This document shows, piece after piece, positions 8,706 to 16,497 of a stretch of 64,000 nt of DNA (position 1 is its first letter; each line of letters opens with the position of its first letter). The translations under genes and the position numbers were made by a program. The stretch is from Cellulosimicrobium sp. Marseille-Q4280 (GTDB lineage Bacteria; Actinomycetota; Actinomycetes; Actinomycetales; Cellulomonadaceae). Where the stretch lies: positions 124,001 to 188,000 of the forward strand of contig NZ_CALPBY010000007.1 of NCBI RefSeq assembly GCF_943181405.1. Reading direction: 5' to 3'. The notes beneath the pieces are model-generated. The model had not been told where the DNA came from. It worked only from the letters and a program-made list of their open reading frames with translations, and searched no databases.

Positions 8706-8776
8706 CGTCGAGTCCTGATGGAGCGGGCTGTGCCGAGAGGCGCATCCCCGAGTGGAGAAAGGTGGTGGGAGCTGAG

Positions 8777-8929
8777 ATGAAGAACCTGATCGCAATGACG
8801 ATCCTGCTGGATTCCGTGGCCGGTTACACGGCTGCGCCGGGAGGACTCCGTCCGCGTGCGCGCACGCACGGCGGCACCTTCGTCAACCGCCCCGCTCCCG
8901 ACTCCGCTCCCAGGACACGTCCGGTCTGA
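8777..8929 (+). CDS. whiB7 upstream leader ORF (50 codons)
   Basis: A small ORF starting MKNLIAMTILLDSVAGY with a good ribosome site (GGTGGTGGGAG, then ATG). It sits in the whiB7 leader, about 65 nt after the predicted transcription start, and ends 17 nt before a strong terminator hairpin. whiB7/wblC leaders of actinobacteria carry such upstream ORFs and use ribosome-mediated attenuation. Codons 23-25 (GGACTCCG, 8843-8850) are exactly complementary to CGGAGTCC in the 5' arm of the terminator (8952-8959), giving an antiterminator pairing that a translating ribosome would cover. The peptide itself resembles no known family; its function is probably only to be translated. Confidence 0.7.
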   Translation: MKNLIAMTILLDSVAGYTAAPGGLRPRARTHGGTFVNRPAPDSAPRTRPV

Positions 8930-8945
8930 CCGACCGGCACCTTCC

Positions 8946-8985
8946 AGGCCGCGGAGTCCATCTAGGACCCGCGGCCTTCGTGTTC
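8946..8985 (+). terminator. intrinsic terminator in the whiB7 leader (attenuator)
   Basis: The 5' arm 8946-8959 pairs with 8965-8977: AGGCCGCGG, one bulged A, GTCC, loop ATCTA, GGAC, CCGCGGCCT, then TTCGTGTTCT. That is about 13 bp of nearly all G-C pairing with a T-rich tail, upstream of whiB7 rather than at a gene end. It is best read as an attenuator controlling read-through into whiB7. Confidence 0.75.
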
Positions 8986-9022
8986 TCCAGAGCGCGACTG
9001 CCGATGAGGATCACCGGCCTCT

Positions 9023-9040
9023 CCCGTCACTACTGACGGG
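9023..9040 (+). promoter_or_regulatory. second hairpin in the whiB7 leader
   Basis: CCCGTCA (9023-9029) and TGACGGG (9034-9040) form a perfect 7-bp stem with a CTAC loop, between the attenuator and the whiB7 ribosome site. It could stabilise the message or join alternative folds; no function is established. Confidence 0.4.
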
Positions 9041-9107
9041 GACCGCTGTCCCTCGGGTCCTGTGACGACGACGTTCACACCACGACAGGACATCACTGGA
9101 GGACATC

Positions 9108-9527
9108 GTGCGGCTCACCGCGCTGCTCGACAACATCACTGCCCAGGGCGGATCCGGCCCCTGGGCACCCCACCAACCGCTCGCCACACCGCTGGGCGAG
9201 AAGGACGCGGCCGAGTTCGACCGCCTCCTGGCCGGACTCCTGCCCTGCCGGACCAACGACCCGGAGCTCTGGTTCGCCGAGCGCGCCACCGAGGTCGAGG
9301 AGGCCAAGGCCCTGTGCCGCACGTGCCCCCTCGTCGAGGGCTGCCTCGCCGGCGCCGTCGAGCGTCGGGAGCCCTGGGGCGTCTGGGGTGGCGAGGTCTT
9401 CGTGGACGGCGTCGTCGTCGCGCGCAAGCGCGGCCGCGGCCGTCCCAGCAAGGCCGAGGTCCTCGCACGTCAGGCCGAGGAGGCTGCCCGCCTCGAGGCC
9501 GAGGCGTCAGCCTCGGCCGCGGCCTGA
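9108..9527 (+). CDS. whiB7: WhiB-family antibiotic-resistance regulator WhiB7
   Basis: A 139-residue WhiB protein. Four Fe-S cysteines are visible: one in LLPCRTND, then CRTCPLVEGC supplies three. The turn motif is EPWGVWGGE and the AT-hook is KRGRGRPSK near residue 110, the feature that marks WhiB7. The family binds sigma A and activates promoters with AT-rich -35 flanks, inducing intrinsic resistance to ribosome-targeting drugs. GTG 9108 is preceded by CTGGAGGAC. An Ala/Glu-rich tail follows the AT-hook. Its last 21 bases overlap the 3' end of the convergent ThiF-like gene. Confidence 0.93.
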   Translation: MRLTALLDNITAQGGSGPWAPHQPLATPLGEKDAAEFDRLLAGLLPCRTNDPELWFAERATEVEEAKALCRTCPLVEGCLAGAVERREPWGVWGGEVFVDGVVVARKRGRGRPSKAEVLARQAEEAARLEAEASASAAA

Positions 9528-10601
9528 CGTGCGGGCCGACCGGGCGAGCGGCGCCCCGTCCGGGGGCGCGCTCGTCAGCTCGCCGCAGCCGCACAGCGGG
9601 TGGCGAGACGTCTCGCGCAGCCGCGGCATCGCATCGGGAGCCGGGATCTCGAGGCATGCCGCGGCGGTGCGGGGCACCGACCCGTCGACGAAGGCCAGGA
9701 CCTGGCCCGCGGCGACGGAGGCGGCGACCGCCGCGACGACCGACTCCTCGTGCTCCGGCGCGCTGACGTCGCGCAGCTGCTGAGCGACCTGCGGCCAGCA
9801 CGGATCGATCTCCGCCCGGTGCAGGTCGACGCACCGCAGGCAGGGGTCCAGGCCCGGCCGCACGAAGGGGCCCACGAGGACGTCGGCCTCCCGCACGACC
9901 ACCGACAGGTGTGCGACCCCGTCACCCACGAGCTCCCGGACACGCCCGGGATCGGCCGCGCGGTGCTCGATCACGACGACGAGGTCCGGCGGCCCGGAGC
10001 CCCCCGCTGCGCCCGACGACGGTGCGCACCGGGTGCGGACGTCCGGCGAGATCTCGCCGAGCAGACGGGTCAGCGCGACGTCGCGCCGCGCCCCGACGTC
10101 GCGCATCCGGTACCCGCCGAGGCCGACGTCCGTCACCAGCACGGGCGACGTGTCGTGCAGGGTCACGGTCCCCACCCCGGCCGTCGTGAGCGTCGTCGCG
10201 AGCGTCGCGCCGACCCGGCCGAGCCCGACGACTGCGACCGTCGCCCGCGCGCGCCCCGCGAGCACGCGGTGGGCGTCCCCGTCCGGGAGCAGCGCACCGA
10301 GCACCCCCGCCTCCGCCTCACCGCCGCCAGGGGCCGGGGACACCGCCGTCGACGACGGCGGCGGCACGAGGAGACGGGCGTCCCTCAGCAGGCGCAGGAG
10401 CGTCGTGCGCCGCGCGGCCGACAGTCCCGACGCGTCGGTGCGTGCCGGCCTGGTGCCGGTCATGGCGTGCATCCACGTCTCCTCCGCCGCGTCGAGGCCG
10501 ACGAACCGGACCGCCCAGCGCGGGTCGGTCCCGAACTGCAGCTCGCCCGGCGCGCGCCGGAGCACGTGCGTGGCCGGGCGCAGCCTCTGACGTGACGGCA
10601 C
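9507..10601 (-). CDS. ThiF/E1-like nucleotide-binding protein (Rv3196-like)
   Basis: A 364-residue protein with a Rossmann segment VAVVGLGRVGATLATTL (GxGxxG), as in ThiF/MoeB/E1 adenylating enzymes. It also has Cys pairs CLRCVDLHR and, at the C-terminus, HPLCGCG that could bind zinc. The ~130-residue N-terminal part resembles the leader-peptide-recognition region of azole-peptide (TOMM) cyclodehydratase partners, but no precursor peptide or YcaO gene is nearby. GTG 10601 has AGGAGG ten bases upstream. It sits next to whiB7 as in mycobacteria, where the role is unknown. The adenylation Arg/Asp motif is not obvious, so catalysis is uncertain. Confidence 0.7.
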   Translation of the reverse strand: MPSRQRLRPATHVLRRAPGELQFGTDPRWAVRFVGLDAAEETWMHAMTGTRPARTDASGLSAARRTTLLRLLRDARLLVPPPSSTAVSPAPGGGEAEAGVLGALLPDGDAHRVLAGRARATVAVVGLGRVGATLATTLTTAGVGTVTLHDTSPVLVTDVGLGGYRMRDVGARRDVALTRLLGEISPDVRTRCAPSSGAAGGSGPPDLVVVIEHRAADPGRVRELVGDGVAHLSVVVREADVLVGPFVRPGLDPCLRCVDLHRAEIDPCWPQVAQQLRDVSAPEHEESVVAAVAASVAAGQVLAFVDGSVPRTAAACLEIPAPDAMPRLRETSRHPLCGCGELTSAPPDGAPLARSARTSGRGRG

Positions 10602-10866
10602 GGGTCCTCCTGGGTCGTCGGGGCCGGCCCGGACGGGGCCGGACGACCAGCAGCGTCGCACGGGTGGACGCGCCCGCCCCGGTTGTCCACAGGTCGACCC
10701 GGCGGAACAGCACGGGCGGCGCCCCCGACGGTGACGCCCGAACCCTGTCGATCGGCTGGTGAACCCTTGACCGCGGCCCGGTCGAAGCACGACGCCTTGC
10801 CGTGCTGCCGCCCGCCAGCACGCGAGCGTCTCGGCGTGGGCCCTGCCCTTTCATGGCGAGAACCAC

Positions 10867-10872
10867 TACGGT
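10867..10872 (+). promoter_or_regulatory. putative -10 of the YgjP-like metallopeptidase gene
   Basis: TACGGT lies six bases before the GTG start, the same arrangement as at nudC, so leaderless expression is likely. The rest of the 277-bp gap 10602-10878 shows no coding sequence. Confidence 0.4.
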
Positions 10873-10878
10873 CTTGGC

Positions 10879-11454
10879 GTGGTCCGAGATTCGGTCGTGG
10901 AGGTCCGGCGCAGCCGCCGGCGCAAGAGCACCGTGAGCGCGTACCGCGACGGCGAGCGGACGATCGTCGCGATCCCCGCCCGGTTCACGCGCGAGCAGGA
11001 GCGCGAGTGGGTGCAGCGCATGCTCGACCGCCTCGCCGACTCCGAACGCCGACGCCGCCCGTCGGACGACGAGCTCGAACGCCGCGCGGCCGAGCTCTCG
11101 GCGAAGTACCTCGAGGGCCGTGCGAGGCCCGCGAGCGTGCGGTGGGCCGGGAACCAGGACCGACGCTGGGGGTCGTGCACCCTCATCGACGGGTCGATCC
11201 GCATCTCCACGCGCGTGCGGGGCATGCCCGGATGGGTCCTCGACTACGTGCTCCTGCACGAGCTCGCGCACCTGCTGCACGCCGGGCACGGGCCCGGCTT
11301 CTGGAAGCTCCTCGAGAGCTACCCGCGGACCGAGAGGGCGCGCGGGTTCCTCGAGGGGGTCTCCTTCGCCCGTGACGCCACGGATCCCGGAGCGGTCGAC
11401 GACGGACCGGACGAGCTCGCCGTCGACCGCGCCCCCCGCGGTCCCGTCGGCTAG
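10879..11454 (+). CDS. YgjP/SprT-like (DUF45) zinc metallopeptidase
   Basis: A 191-residue protein with the family core WGSCTLIDGSIRIS and the zinc site LHELAHLLHAGHGPGFW, i.e. HExxH with a downstream His. DUF45 proteins are predicted M48-related peptidases of poorly known role. The GTG start follows a -10-like hexamer, with no clear Shine-Dalgarno. The stop TAG (11452-11454) lies inside GCTAGG, the duplicated target of the adjacent IS element. Before the insertion this stop overlapped the stop of the convergent metalloprotease gene in a shared CTAG. The protein is intact. Confidence 0.85.
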   Translation: MVRDSVVEVRRSRRRKSTVSAYRDGERTIVAIPARFTREQEREWVQRMLDRLADSERRRRPSDDELERRAAELSAKYLEGRARPASVRWAGNQDRRWGSCTLIDGSIRISTRVRGMPGWVLDYVLLHELAHLLHAGHGPGFWKLLESYPRTERARGFLEGVSFARDATDPGAVDDGPDELAVDRAPRGPVG

Positions 11455-11455
11455 G
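11450..11455. repeat. IS target-site duplication, left copy (GCTAGG)
   Basis: GCTAGG occurs here and at 12572-12577, immediately outside the perfect inverted ends of the element. A 6-bp duplication of NCTAGN is the pattern reported for IS481 of Bordetella. Confidence 0.9.
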
Positions 11456-12571
11456 TGTGATGTCCAGGGAGGTTGTCCGGATCCCGTGATGACGACACGG
11501 GGGCGGGTTACCGGATGACGAAGGCCTCCGGTTGTGAAGTGGAGCTGTCGAGGAACCACTTCCACCCGCCGGAGGCCTTCGTGTCACACGCTAACGCCCT
11601 GCTCACCCCGAGAACACGACTGCGGCTGGCGCGGCTGGTCGTCGAGTCCGGCTGGACCTACACGGCCGCGGCGAAGATGTTCATGGTCTCGGCCCGCACC
11701 GCGAGGAAGTGGGCCGAGCGATATCGCACCGAGGGCGTGGCCGGGATGGCCGATCGCAGTTCGCGCCCGCACCACAGCCCGACCCGCACCCCGCAACATC
11801 TGGTCAAGCAGGTCGTGCGGCTGCGGTGGCGACACCGGTTGGGACCGGTCCAGATAGCCGGGCGCCTGCACATGCCCGCCTCCACGGTCCATGCGGTGCT
11901 GGTGCGGTGCCGGATCAACCGGCTCACCCGGATCGATCGGGTCACCGGCGAACCATTGCGCCGCTACGAGCATGACCATCCCGGCTCACTGATCCATGTC
12001 GACGTCACCAAGTTCGGCAATATCCCCGACGGGGGCGGGTGGCGCTACGTCGGGCGGCAACAGGGCTACCGGAACCAAGCAGCAACCGCTCTACGCACAG
12101 GCCGCACGGCCAAGGGCAACCCGAGCATCGGCACCGCCTACCTGCACACCGTGATCGACGACCACTCCCGACTCGCCTACGCCGAGATCCGGTCCGACGA
12201 GAAGGGCGCAACCGCGGTCGACGTGCTCGAACGCGCCGTGACCTGGTTCGCCGCACGCGGGGTGCACGTCGAGCAGGTGCTGTCCGACAACGGGTCGGCC
12301 TACCGCTCCCACGCCTGGCGCGACGCCTGCACAAGGCTGGGGATCAAGCACAAGCGAACCCGGCCCTACCGCCCGCAGACCAACGGCAAGATCGAACGCT
12401 TCCACCGCACGCTCGCCGACGGGTGGGCCTACGCCCGCTTCTACGCCTCAGAGACCGAACGCCGCGCCGCGCTACCCGGATGGCTCCACTTCTACAATCA
12501 CCACAGGCTCCACAGCGCGATCGGCAACCAGCCACCGGTCAGCCGGCTGACCAACCTCCCTGGACATCACA
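11456..12571 (+). mobile_element. complete IS481-family insertion sequence (1116 bp)
   Basis: Perfect 20-bp terminal inverted repeats, TGTGATGTCCAGGGAGGTTG at 11456-11475 and its complement at 12552-12571, bound one DDE transposase gene. Flanking 6-bp GCTAGG duplications show recent, intact insertion. Base composition is slightly less GC-rich than the neighbours, and codons such as ATA and CAA appear that are rare around it. The element separates two convergent genes without damaging either. Copy number in the genome cannot be seen here. Confidence 0.95.
11518..11582 (+). promoter_or_regulatory. long hairpin covering the transposase start
   Basis: ACGAAGGCCTCCGG (11518-11531) is exactly complementary to CCGGAGGCCTTCGT (11569-11582). 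An inner AAGTGG/CCACTT stem lies between, and the last bases include the GT of the transposase GTG. RNA entering from outside would fold and hide the start codon, a device known in other IS families to stop expression from passing transcription. Confidence 0.65.
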
Positions 12572-12576
12572 GCTAG
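11581..12576 (+). CDS. IS481-family DDE transposase
   Basis: A 331-residue transposase. N-terminal helix-turn-helix segments (YTAAAKMFMVSARTARKWAERY; then the LGPVQIAGRL region) precede an rve-type DDE core: HVDVTKFG with the first Asp, LSDNGSAYRS with the second, and TNGKIERFHRTLADGW with the Glu. GTG 11581 begins at a conserved VSHANALLTPRTR. The last in-element codon starts at the final base of the right end, so the stop TAG (12574-12576) is supplied by the duplicated target GCTAGG, not by the element itself. The frame shows no lesion and is probably active. Confidence 0.93.
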   Translation: MSHANALLTPRTRLRLARLVVESGWTYTAAAKMFMVSARTARKWAERYRTEGVAGMADRSSRPHHSPTRTPQHLVKQVVRLRWRHRLGPVQIAGRLHMPASTVHAVLVRCRINRLTRIDRVTGEPLRRYEHDHPGSLIHVDVTKFGNIPDGGGWRYVGRQQGYRNQAATALRTGRTAKGNPSIGTAYLHTVIDDHSRLAYAEIRSDEKGATAVDVLERAVTWFAARGVHVEQVLSDNGSAYRSHAWRDACTRLGIKHKRTRPYRPQTNGKIERFHRTLADGWAYARFYASETERRAALPGWLHFYNHHRLHSAIGNQPPVSRLTNLPGHHS

Positions 12577-12577
12577 G
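12572..12577. repeat. IS target-site duplication, right copy (GCTAGG)
   Basis: The right copy of the 6-bp duplication. On the plus strand its TAG ends the transposase; on the minus strand its CTA is the TAG stop of the following metalloprotease gene. Confidence 0.9.
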
Positions 12578-14108
12578 CCGGGCCGCCGGGCCCCGGCGTG
12601 CCCGGCGCGTCGTCCGTCCGCCCGTCGTCCTCGCGCGTCCCGTCACCCCGCCCGTCGTCACCGGTCGGGTTCTCGCCGGCCGTGCGGAAGATCTCCTCGA
12701 GTGCCTTGTCGACGTCCGCCTCCTCGGCGCGTGCCGCGTCCCGACGGCCGGCGTACCCGGCCGGGTCGTCGAGGTCCGTCGCGTCGGGCAGCAGGTCCGG
12801 GTGGTCCCACACGCCGTCGCGCGCGGCGGCTCCCGACTGCGTGGCGATGAGCGCCCAGAGCGCGGCCGCGTCGCGCGACCGACGCGGGCGCAGCTCGAGC
12901 CCGACGAGCGTCGAGAAGGTGTGCTCCGCCGGTCCGCCCGCGGCACGGCGTCGGCGCAGCATCTCGCGCAGCGGTACGGCGTGCGGGAGGTGCGGCAGGG
13001 CGGCGGTCGCGGTGACCTCGTCGACCCAGCCCTCGACGAGCGCGAGCGTCGTCTCGAGCCGCAGGAGCGTCGCCTGCTGCTCCGGGGTGTTCTGGAGCCC
13101 GAACACGCCGCCGGACAGCGCGCGCTGGAGCGCGCCGGTGTCGGTGAGGTCGACGTCGGCGAGCTGGGACTCGAGCGCCTCGAGGTCGATCGTGATGCCG
13201 CGCGCGTAGGCGTCGACGAGACCGCGCAGGTGCCCCCGCAGCCAGGACACGTGCGTGAAGAGCCGTGCGTGCGCCGCCTCGCGGAGCGCGAGGAAGAGGC
13301 GCACCTCCTCGGCCGGCGCGTCCAGACCCTCGGAGAACGCCGTGACGTTGGTGGGCAGCAGCACCGTGGCGGGCCGGTCGAGCAGCGGCAGGCCGACGTC
13401 CGTCGCGCCGAAGACCTCGCGCGAGAGCGTGCCCGCGGCCTGCCCGACCTGCATCCCGAAGACCGCGGAGCCGAGCCGCTGCATGAGGGCGGCGGGGTCG
13501 CTGCCGATCCCGCCCGCGGGCATGCCCGGCAGCTGGAACCCGATCGCGGGGGGTGCGTCGTCCTGGATCCCGAGCTGGTCGCCGAGCTGGTCGCGCAGGA
13601 CGGTCGAGAGCGCGTCGGCGACCGAGGACGCGACGGGTGCGACGAGCTCGTTCCACGCGGGCAGGGTCTGCTCGACCCACTCGGAACGGCTCCACGCGTG
13701 GCTGCGGCCGCCGGCCGGGGGGAGGTCCGTCACGGCGTCGAGCCACAGCTCGGCGACCGAGAGCGCCTGCGTCACCTCGCGCTCCTGCGCGCCCGTGACC
13801 GACGGGTCGCCCTCGGCGACCGCGACCTGCCGCGCGACGTCGTGCGAGACGTCCGTGTTCACCGGCCCGTCCGTCGGCGTCGAGAGCAGGCGCTGGACCT
13901 GCGCGAGGACGTGCTGGAAGAGCTGGGGGTCCGCCGCGGCGCCGCCGCCCGCGGAGAGCGCCGCGGGGTCGAAGCCGCGGGCGCGCAGCTCGCGCAGCGC
14001 CTCGTCGGCGCCCGGGCCGAGCATCGAGCGGAGCAGCTCCTCGAAGCCGCTGTCCGGCCCGTCCTGGTCGTCGGGCCCGGGCGTGCGGTCGGGGGGCAGG
14101 CTGCTCAT
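12573..14108 (-). CDS. DUF2342-type zinc-dependent metalloprotease (Rv3195-like)
   Basis: A 511-residue actinobacterial family protein, annotated in relatives as a zinc-dependent metalloprotease. The putative metal site is LREAAHARLFTHVSWLRGHL (about residues 278-297), and the GQAAGTLSREVFG segment upstream is typical. The C-terminal 40 residues are an acidic Gly/Asp-rich tail. ATG 14108 follows GAGGAG. The stop (CTA on the plus strand at 12573) is within the IS target duplication, so the IS left the protein unchanged. It sits divergent from an epimerase-like gene, as in related genomes. Substrate unknown. Confidence 0.8.
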   Translation of the reverse strand: MSSLPPDRTPGPDDQDGPDSGFEELLRSMLGPGADEALRELRARGFDPAALSAGGGAAADPQLFQHVLAQVQRLLSTPTDGPVNTDVSHDVARQVAVAEGDPSVTGAQEREVTQALSVAELWLDAVTDLPPAGGRSHAWSRSEWVEQTLPAWNELVAPVASSVADALSTVLRDQLGDQLGIQDDAPPAIGFQLPGMPAGGIGSDPAALMQRLGSAVFGMQVGQAAGTLSREVFGATDVGLPLLDRPATVLLPTNVTAFSEGLDAPAEEVRLFLALREAAHARLFTHVSWLRGHLRGLVDAYARGITIDLEALESQLADVDLTDTGALQRALSGGVFGLQNTPEQQATLLRLETTLALVEGWVDEVTATAALPHLPHAVPLREMLRRRRAAGGPAEHTFSTLVGLELRPRRSRDAAALWALIATQSGAAARDGVWDHPDLLPDATDLDDPAGYAGRRDAARAEEADVDKALEEIFRTAGENPTGDDGRGDGTREDDGRTDDAPGTPGPGGPA

Positions 14109-14177
14109 GAGGACTCCTCGGGGTAGCGTCGGGAATCACCGTAACCACGATCGAGCGCCGAGAACGGGGGCAGGCCC

Positions 14178-15248
14178 ATGTCCGAGGGCGGGGTTCGCTC
14201 ACGGCGCAGCGACCCGGCGTCCGCGAAGGACACGGCGGCGGTCCCGTCGGGGGCGCGTGACGTCGCCGTCATCGGGGAGGGGCAGGTCGCGCGGGCCGTC
14301 CGGGAAGGGCTGGGAGCCGAGCCGGGGACGCCGGCCACCGACGGTCCGCAGCGACCGTGGGCCGACCAGGTGCGTCGCGTCGTGCTCGTGCTGCCCGCGG
14401 GCGAGTTCGGACCCGCCCGTCCGCGCGGGGAGCCCGGCCTGTGCGCCCGCGACCGCCTCGTCGCCGAGGCGCGGTGGGTCGGGGAGTCCGCGCGCGCCCA
14501 CGGGATCGAGCACGTCGTCGCGGTGACGTCGGCGGCCGTCCACGGCGCGGCTCCTGGGCGTGCGGTCGTCGACGACGACGAGCCGCCGGACCCGGGGGCT
14601 GCGGGCGTCGCGGGCGACCTCGTCGCCGCCGAGGACGCCCTGCGCGAGGCGCTCGGTCCCGTCCCGCTGGCCGTCGTCCGGCCCGCCCTCGTGGTCGGCC
14701 CGGGGATCGACACGATCCTCACGCGGCACTTCGAGGCGCCTCGCCTGCTCACGGTGCGCGGGGGAGACCGCACCTGGCAGCTCCTGCACGTCGAGGACCT
14801 CGTGAGCGCGGTGCGCGTCGTCCTGGACGCCGGGCTCGTGGGCGGGCTCACCGCCGGTGCCCTGCGCGACGGTCGTCCGGACGAGCTCGACGCGGAGACG
14901 GTCGCGACGGTCGCCGGGATGCGGACCGTCCAGCTCCCCGCGGTGACGGCCTTCGGTGCCGCGGAGCGGCTGCACCGCGTCGGTGTGCTGCCCTCGCCGG
15001 CGAGCGACCTCGCGTTCGTCGTGTACCCGTGGACGGTGTCCGCGGCGCGCCTGCACGACGCCGGGTGGTCGCCCGCGTGGTCGAGCGCGGCGGCGCTCGA
15101 GGTGCTCCTCGACCAGGTGCGGGGCCGTCTCGGCGTGGGCGGGCGCCGGTTCGGCGGGCGCGACGCCGCGGCGCTCGGCGCGGCGGGGGCCGCGGTCGCC
15201 GTCCTGGGGACCGCGGCGGTGTGGCGACAGGCGCGTGCCCGGCGCTGA
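14178..15248 (+). CDS. NAD-dependent epimerase/dehydratase-like protein with C-terminal membrane helix
   Basis: A 356-residue protein with an SDR-like layout. An N-terminal strand DVAVIGEGQVARAV replaces the usual GxxGxxG, then come the SSA-like VVAVTSAAVHG, the VVRPALVVGPGID turn and the LLHVEDLVSAV motif common to extended SDRs. The canonical catalytic YxxxK is not visible, so the enzyme may be inactive or atypical. A hydrophobic Ala/Gly helix (about residues 330-350) ends in Arg-rich residues, suggesting an inner-membrane anchor. The start ATG follows GGGGGCAGG. It is next to a membrane-anchored protease gene, as in other actinobacteria. Confidence 0.65.
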   Translation: MSEGGVRSRRSDPASAKDTAAVPSGARDVAVIGEGQVARAVREGLGAEPGTPATDGPQRPWADQVRRVVLVLPAGEFGPARPRGEPGLCARDRLVAEARWVGESARAHGIEHVVAVTSAAVHGAAPGRAVVDDDEPPDPGAAGVAGDLVAAEDALREALGPVPLAVVRPALVVGPGIDTILTRHFEAPRLLTVRGGDRTWQLLHVEDLVSAVRVVLDAGLVGGLTAGALRDGRPDELDAETVATVAGMRTVQLPAVTAFGAAERLHRVGVLPSPASDLAFVVYPWTVSAARLHDAGWSPAWSSAAALEVLLDQVRGRLGVGGRRFGGRDAAALGAAGAAVAVLGTAAVWRQARARR

Positions 15249-15345
15249 CCGTGTGCGCTCGGGGACGGGCCGCCTCGGGAGGCGCGTCGGTGGCGTCGGA
15301 CCTGACCGGCGGGGAAATCCCAGGATCCTCGGGGATGATGTCCCG

Positions 15346-16452
15346 GTGAGCGACACGCCCTCCTTCGACGACCTCCTCACCGAGGACGACGCCCCGCCCC
15401 CCGTGACCCGCCGGTCCCTGACGTTCGGCATCTCCCTGCTCGCCACGACGCTCCTCGTCGCGGGCCTCGCCGTGCTGCCGGCGCCGTACGCGGTGCGCTC
15501 GCCCGGGCCGACGGAGGACACCCTCGGCGAGCAGGGCGGGAACCCGCTCATCTCCATCACGGGCGCGGAGACGTTCGACTCGACGGGCGAGCTGCGGCTG
15601 ACGACGGTCTCCGTCGCGGGCGGGCCCGGCTACCCGGTGAACCTCGCCCAGGTCGTGCAGGGCTGGTTCGACGGGTCGCGCTCGGTCCGGCCGGTCGAGG
15701 AGGTCTTCCCGCCCGACCGCACGAAGGAGGAGACGGAGGAGCAGGGGCAGGCCGAGATGATCTCCTCGCAGGAGAACGCGACCGTCGCCGCGCTCACGGA
15801 GCTCGGCTACGACGTGCCCGCCACCCTGACGGTGCAGGGCGCGAGCCCCGGGACGGGCGCCGAGGGCGTCGTGGAGCCCGGCGACGTGATCGTCTCGCTG
15901 GACGGCGACCCGGTCCCGACGTACCAGGACCTCATCGACGGGCTCGCGGCCGTCACGCCCGGCGACGACGTGACCCTCGGCGTCGTGCGCGACGGAGAGG
16001 ATACCGACCTCACGGTGACGACGAGCGACGGCGGCGACACGGCGCTGCTCGGCGTGTTCATCGACCCGGCGTTCGACTTCCCGGTCGACGTGACCATCCA
16101 GATCGACGACATCGGCGGGCCGAGCGCCGGGACGATGTTCGCGCTCGGGATCGTCGACCAGCTCACCCCGGAGGACGAGGCGAACGGCGTGTCGATCGCC
16201 GGGACCGGGACCATGAGCGTCGAGGGCGACGTGGGTCCCATCGGCGGCATCCAGCAGAAGCTCTACGGCGCGCTGCGCGACGGCTCGACGTGGTTCCTCG
16301 CACCGCAGGCGAACTGCCCCGAGGTCGTGGGGAACGTCCCGGAGGGCCTGCGCGTCGCGGCCGTCTCGACGCTCGCCGACGCGCGCGAGGCGATGACGGC
16401 GATCGGCGCGGGGGAGGGCGACTCGCTCCCGACGTGCGAGGCGCGCGGCTGA
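15346..16452 (+). CDS. membrane-anchored PDZ / Lon-like serine protease (Rv3194c-like)
   Basis: A 368-residue protein. One N-terminal transmembrane helix (about residues 24-46) precedes a PDZ domain (GVVEPGDVIVSLDGDPV, about 180-195) and a Lon-like proteolytic domain whose Ser lies in DIGGPSAGTMFALGI and Lys in GGIQQKLYGAL, the Ser-Lys dyad. The catalytic part is outside the membrane. GTG 15346 was chosen because it directly precedes the cytoplasmic N-tail MSDTPSFDDLL; the ATGs just upstream are out of frame. It lies in the conserved block with the metalloprotease and UPF0182. Targets unknown. Confidence 0.85.
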   Translation: MSDTPSFDDLLTEDDAPPPVTRRSLTFGISLLATTLLVAGLAVLPAPYAVRSPGPTEDTLGEQGGNPLISITGAETFDSTGELRLTTVSVAGGPGYPVNLAQVVQGWFDGSRSVRPVEEVFPPDRTKEETEEQGQAEMISSQENATVAALTELGYDVPATLTVQGASPGTGAEGVVEPGDVIVSLDGDPVPTYQDLIDGLAAVTPGDDVTLGVVRDGEDTDLTVTTSDGGDTALLGVFIDPAFDFPVDVTIQIDDIGGPSAGTMFALGIVDQLTPEDEANGVSIAGTGTMSVEGDVGPIGGIQQKLYGALRDGSTWFLAPQANCPEVVGNVPEGLRVAAVSTLADAREAMTAIGAGEGDSLPTCEARG

Positions 16453-16497
16453 CCGCGGTCGCCCTGCGTCCCTCCCCGGGCGTCCGGGCGCCTGCCG

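Noticed and set aside
5908-8745. Very long antisense open frames, e.g. opposite uvrD2 (945 codons) and opposite UPF0182 (about 940 codons)
   Set aside because: They are Arg/Gly/Pro-rich shadows produced by G-C-rich third positions, have no family motifs or ribosome sites, and lie opposite well-supported genes. The true short genes at their ends (mrx1 neighbourhood, PPA1309 protein) were kept.
9507-10601. Azole-peptide (TOMM) biosynthesis cluster
   Set aside because: The ThiF-like protein has a resembling N-terminal part, but there is no YcaO, dehydrogenase or precursor peptide gene; it is the housekeeping neighbour of whiB7.
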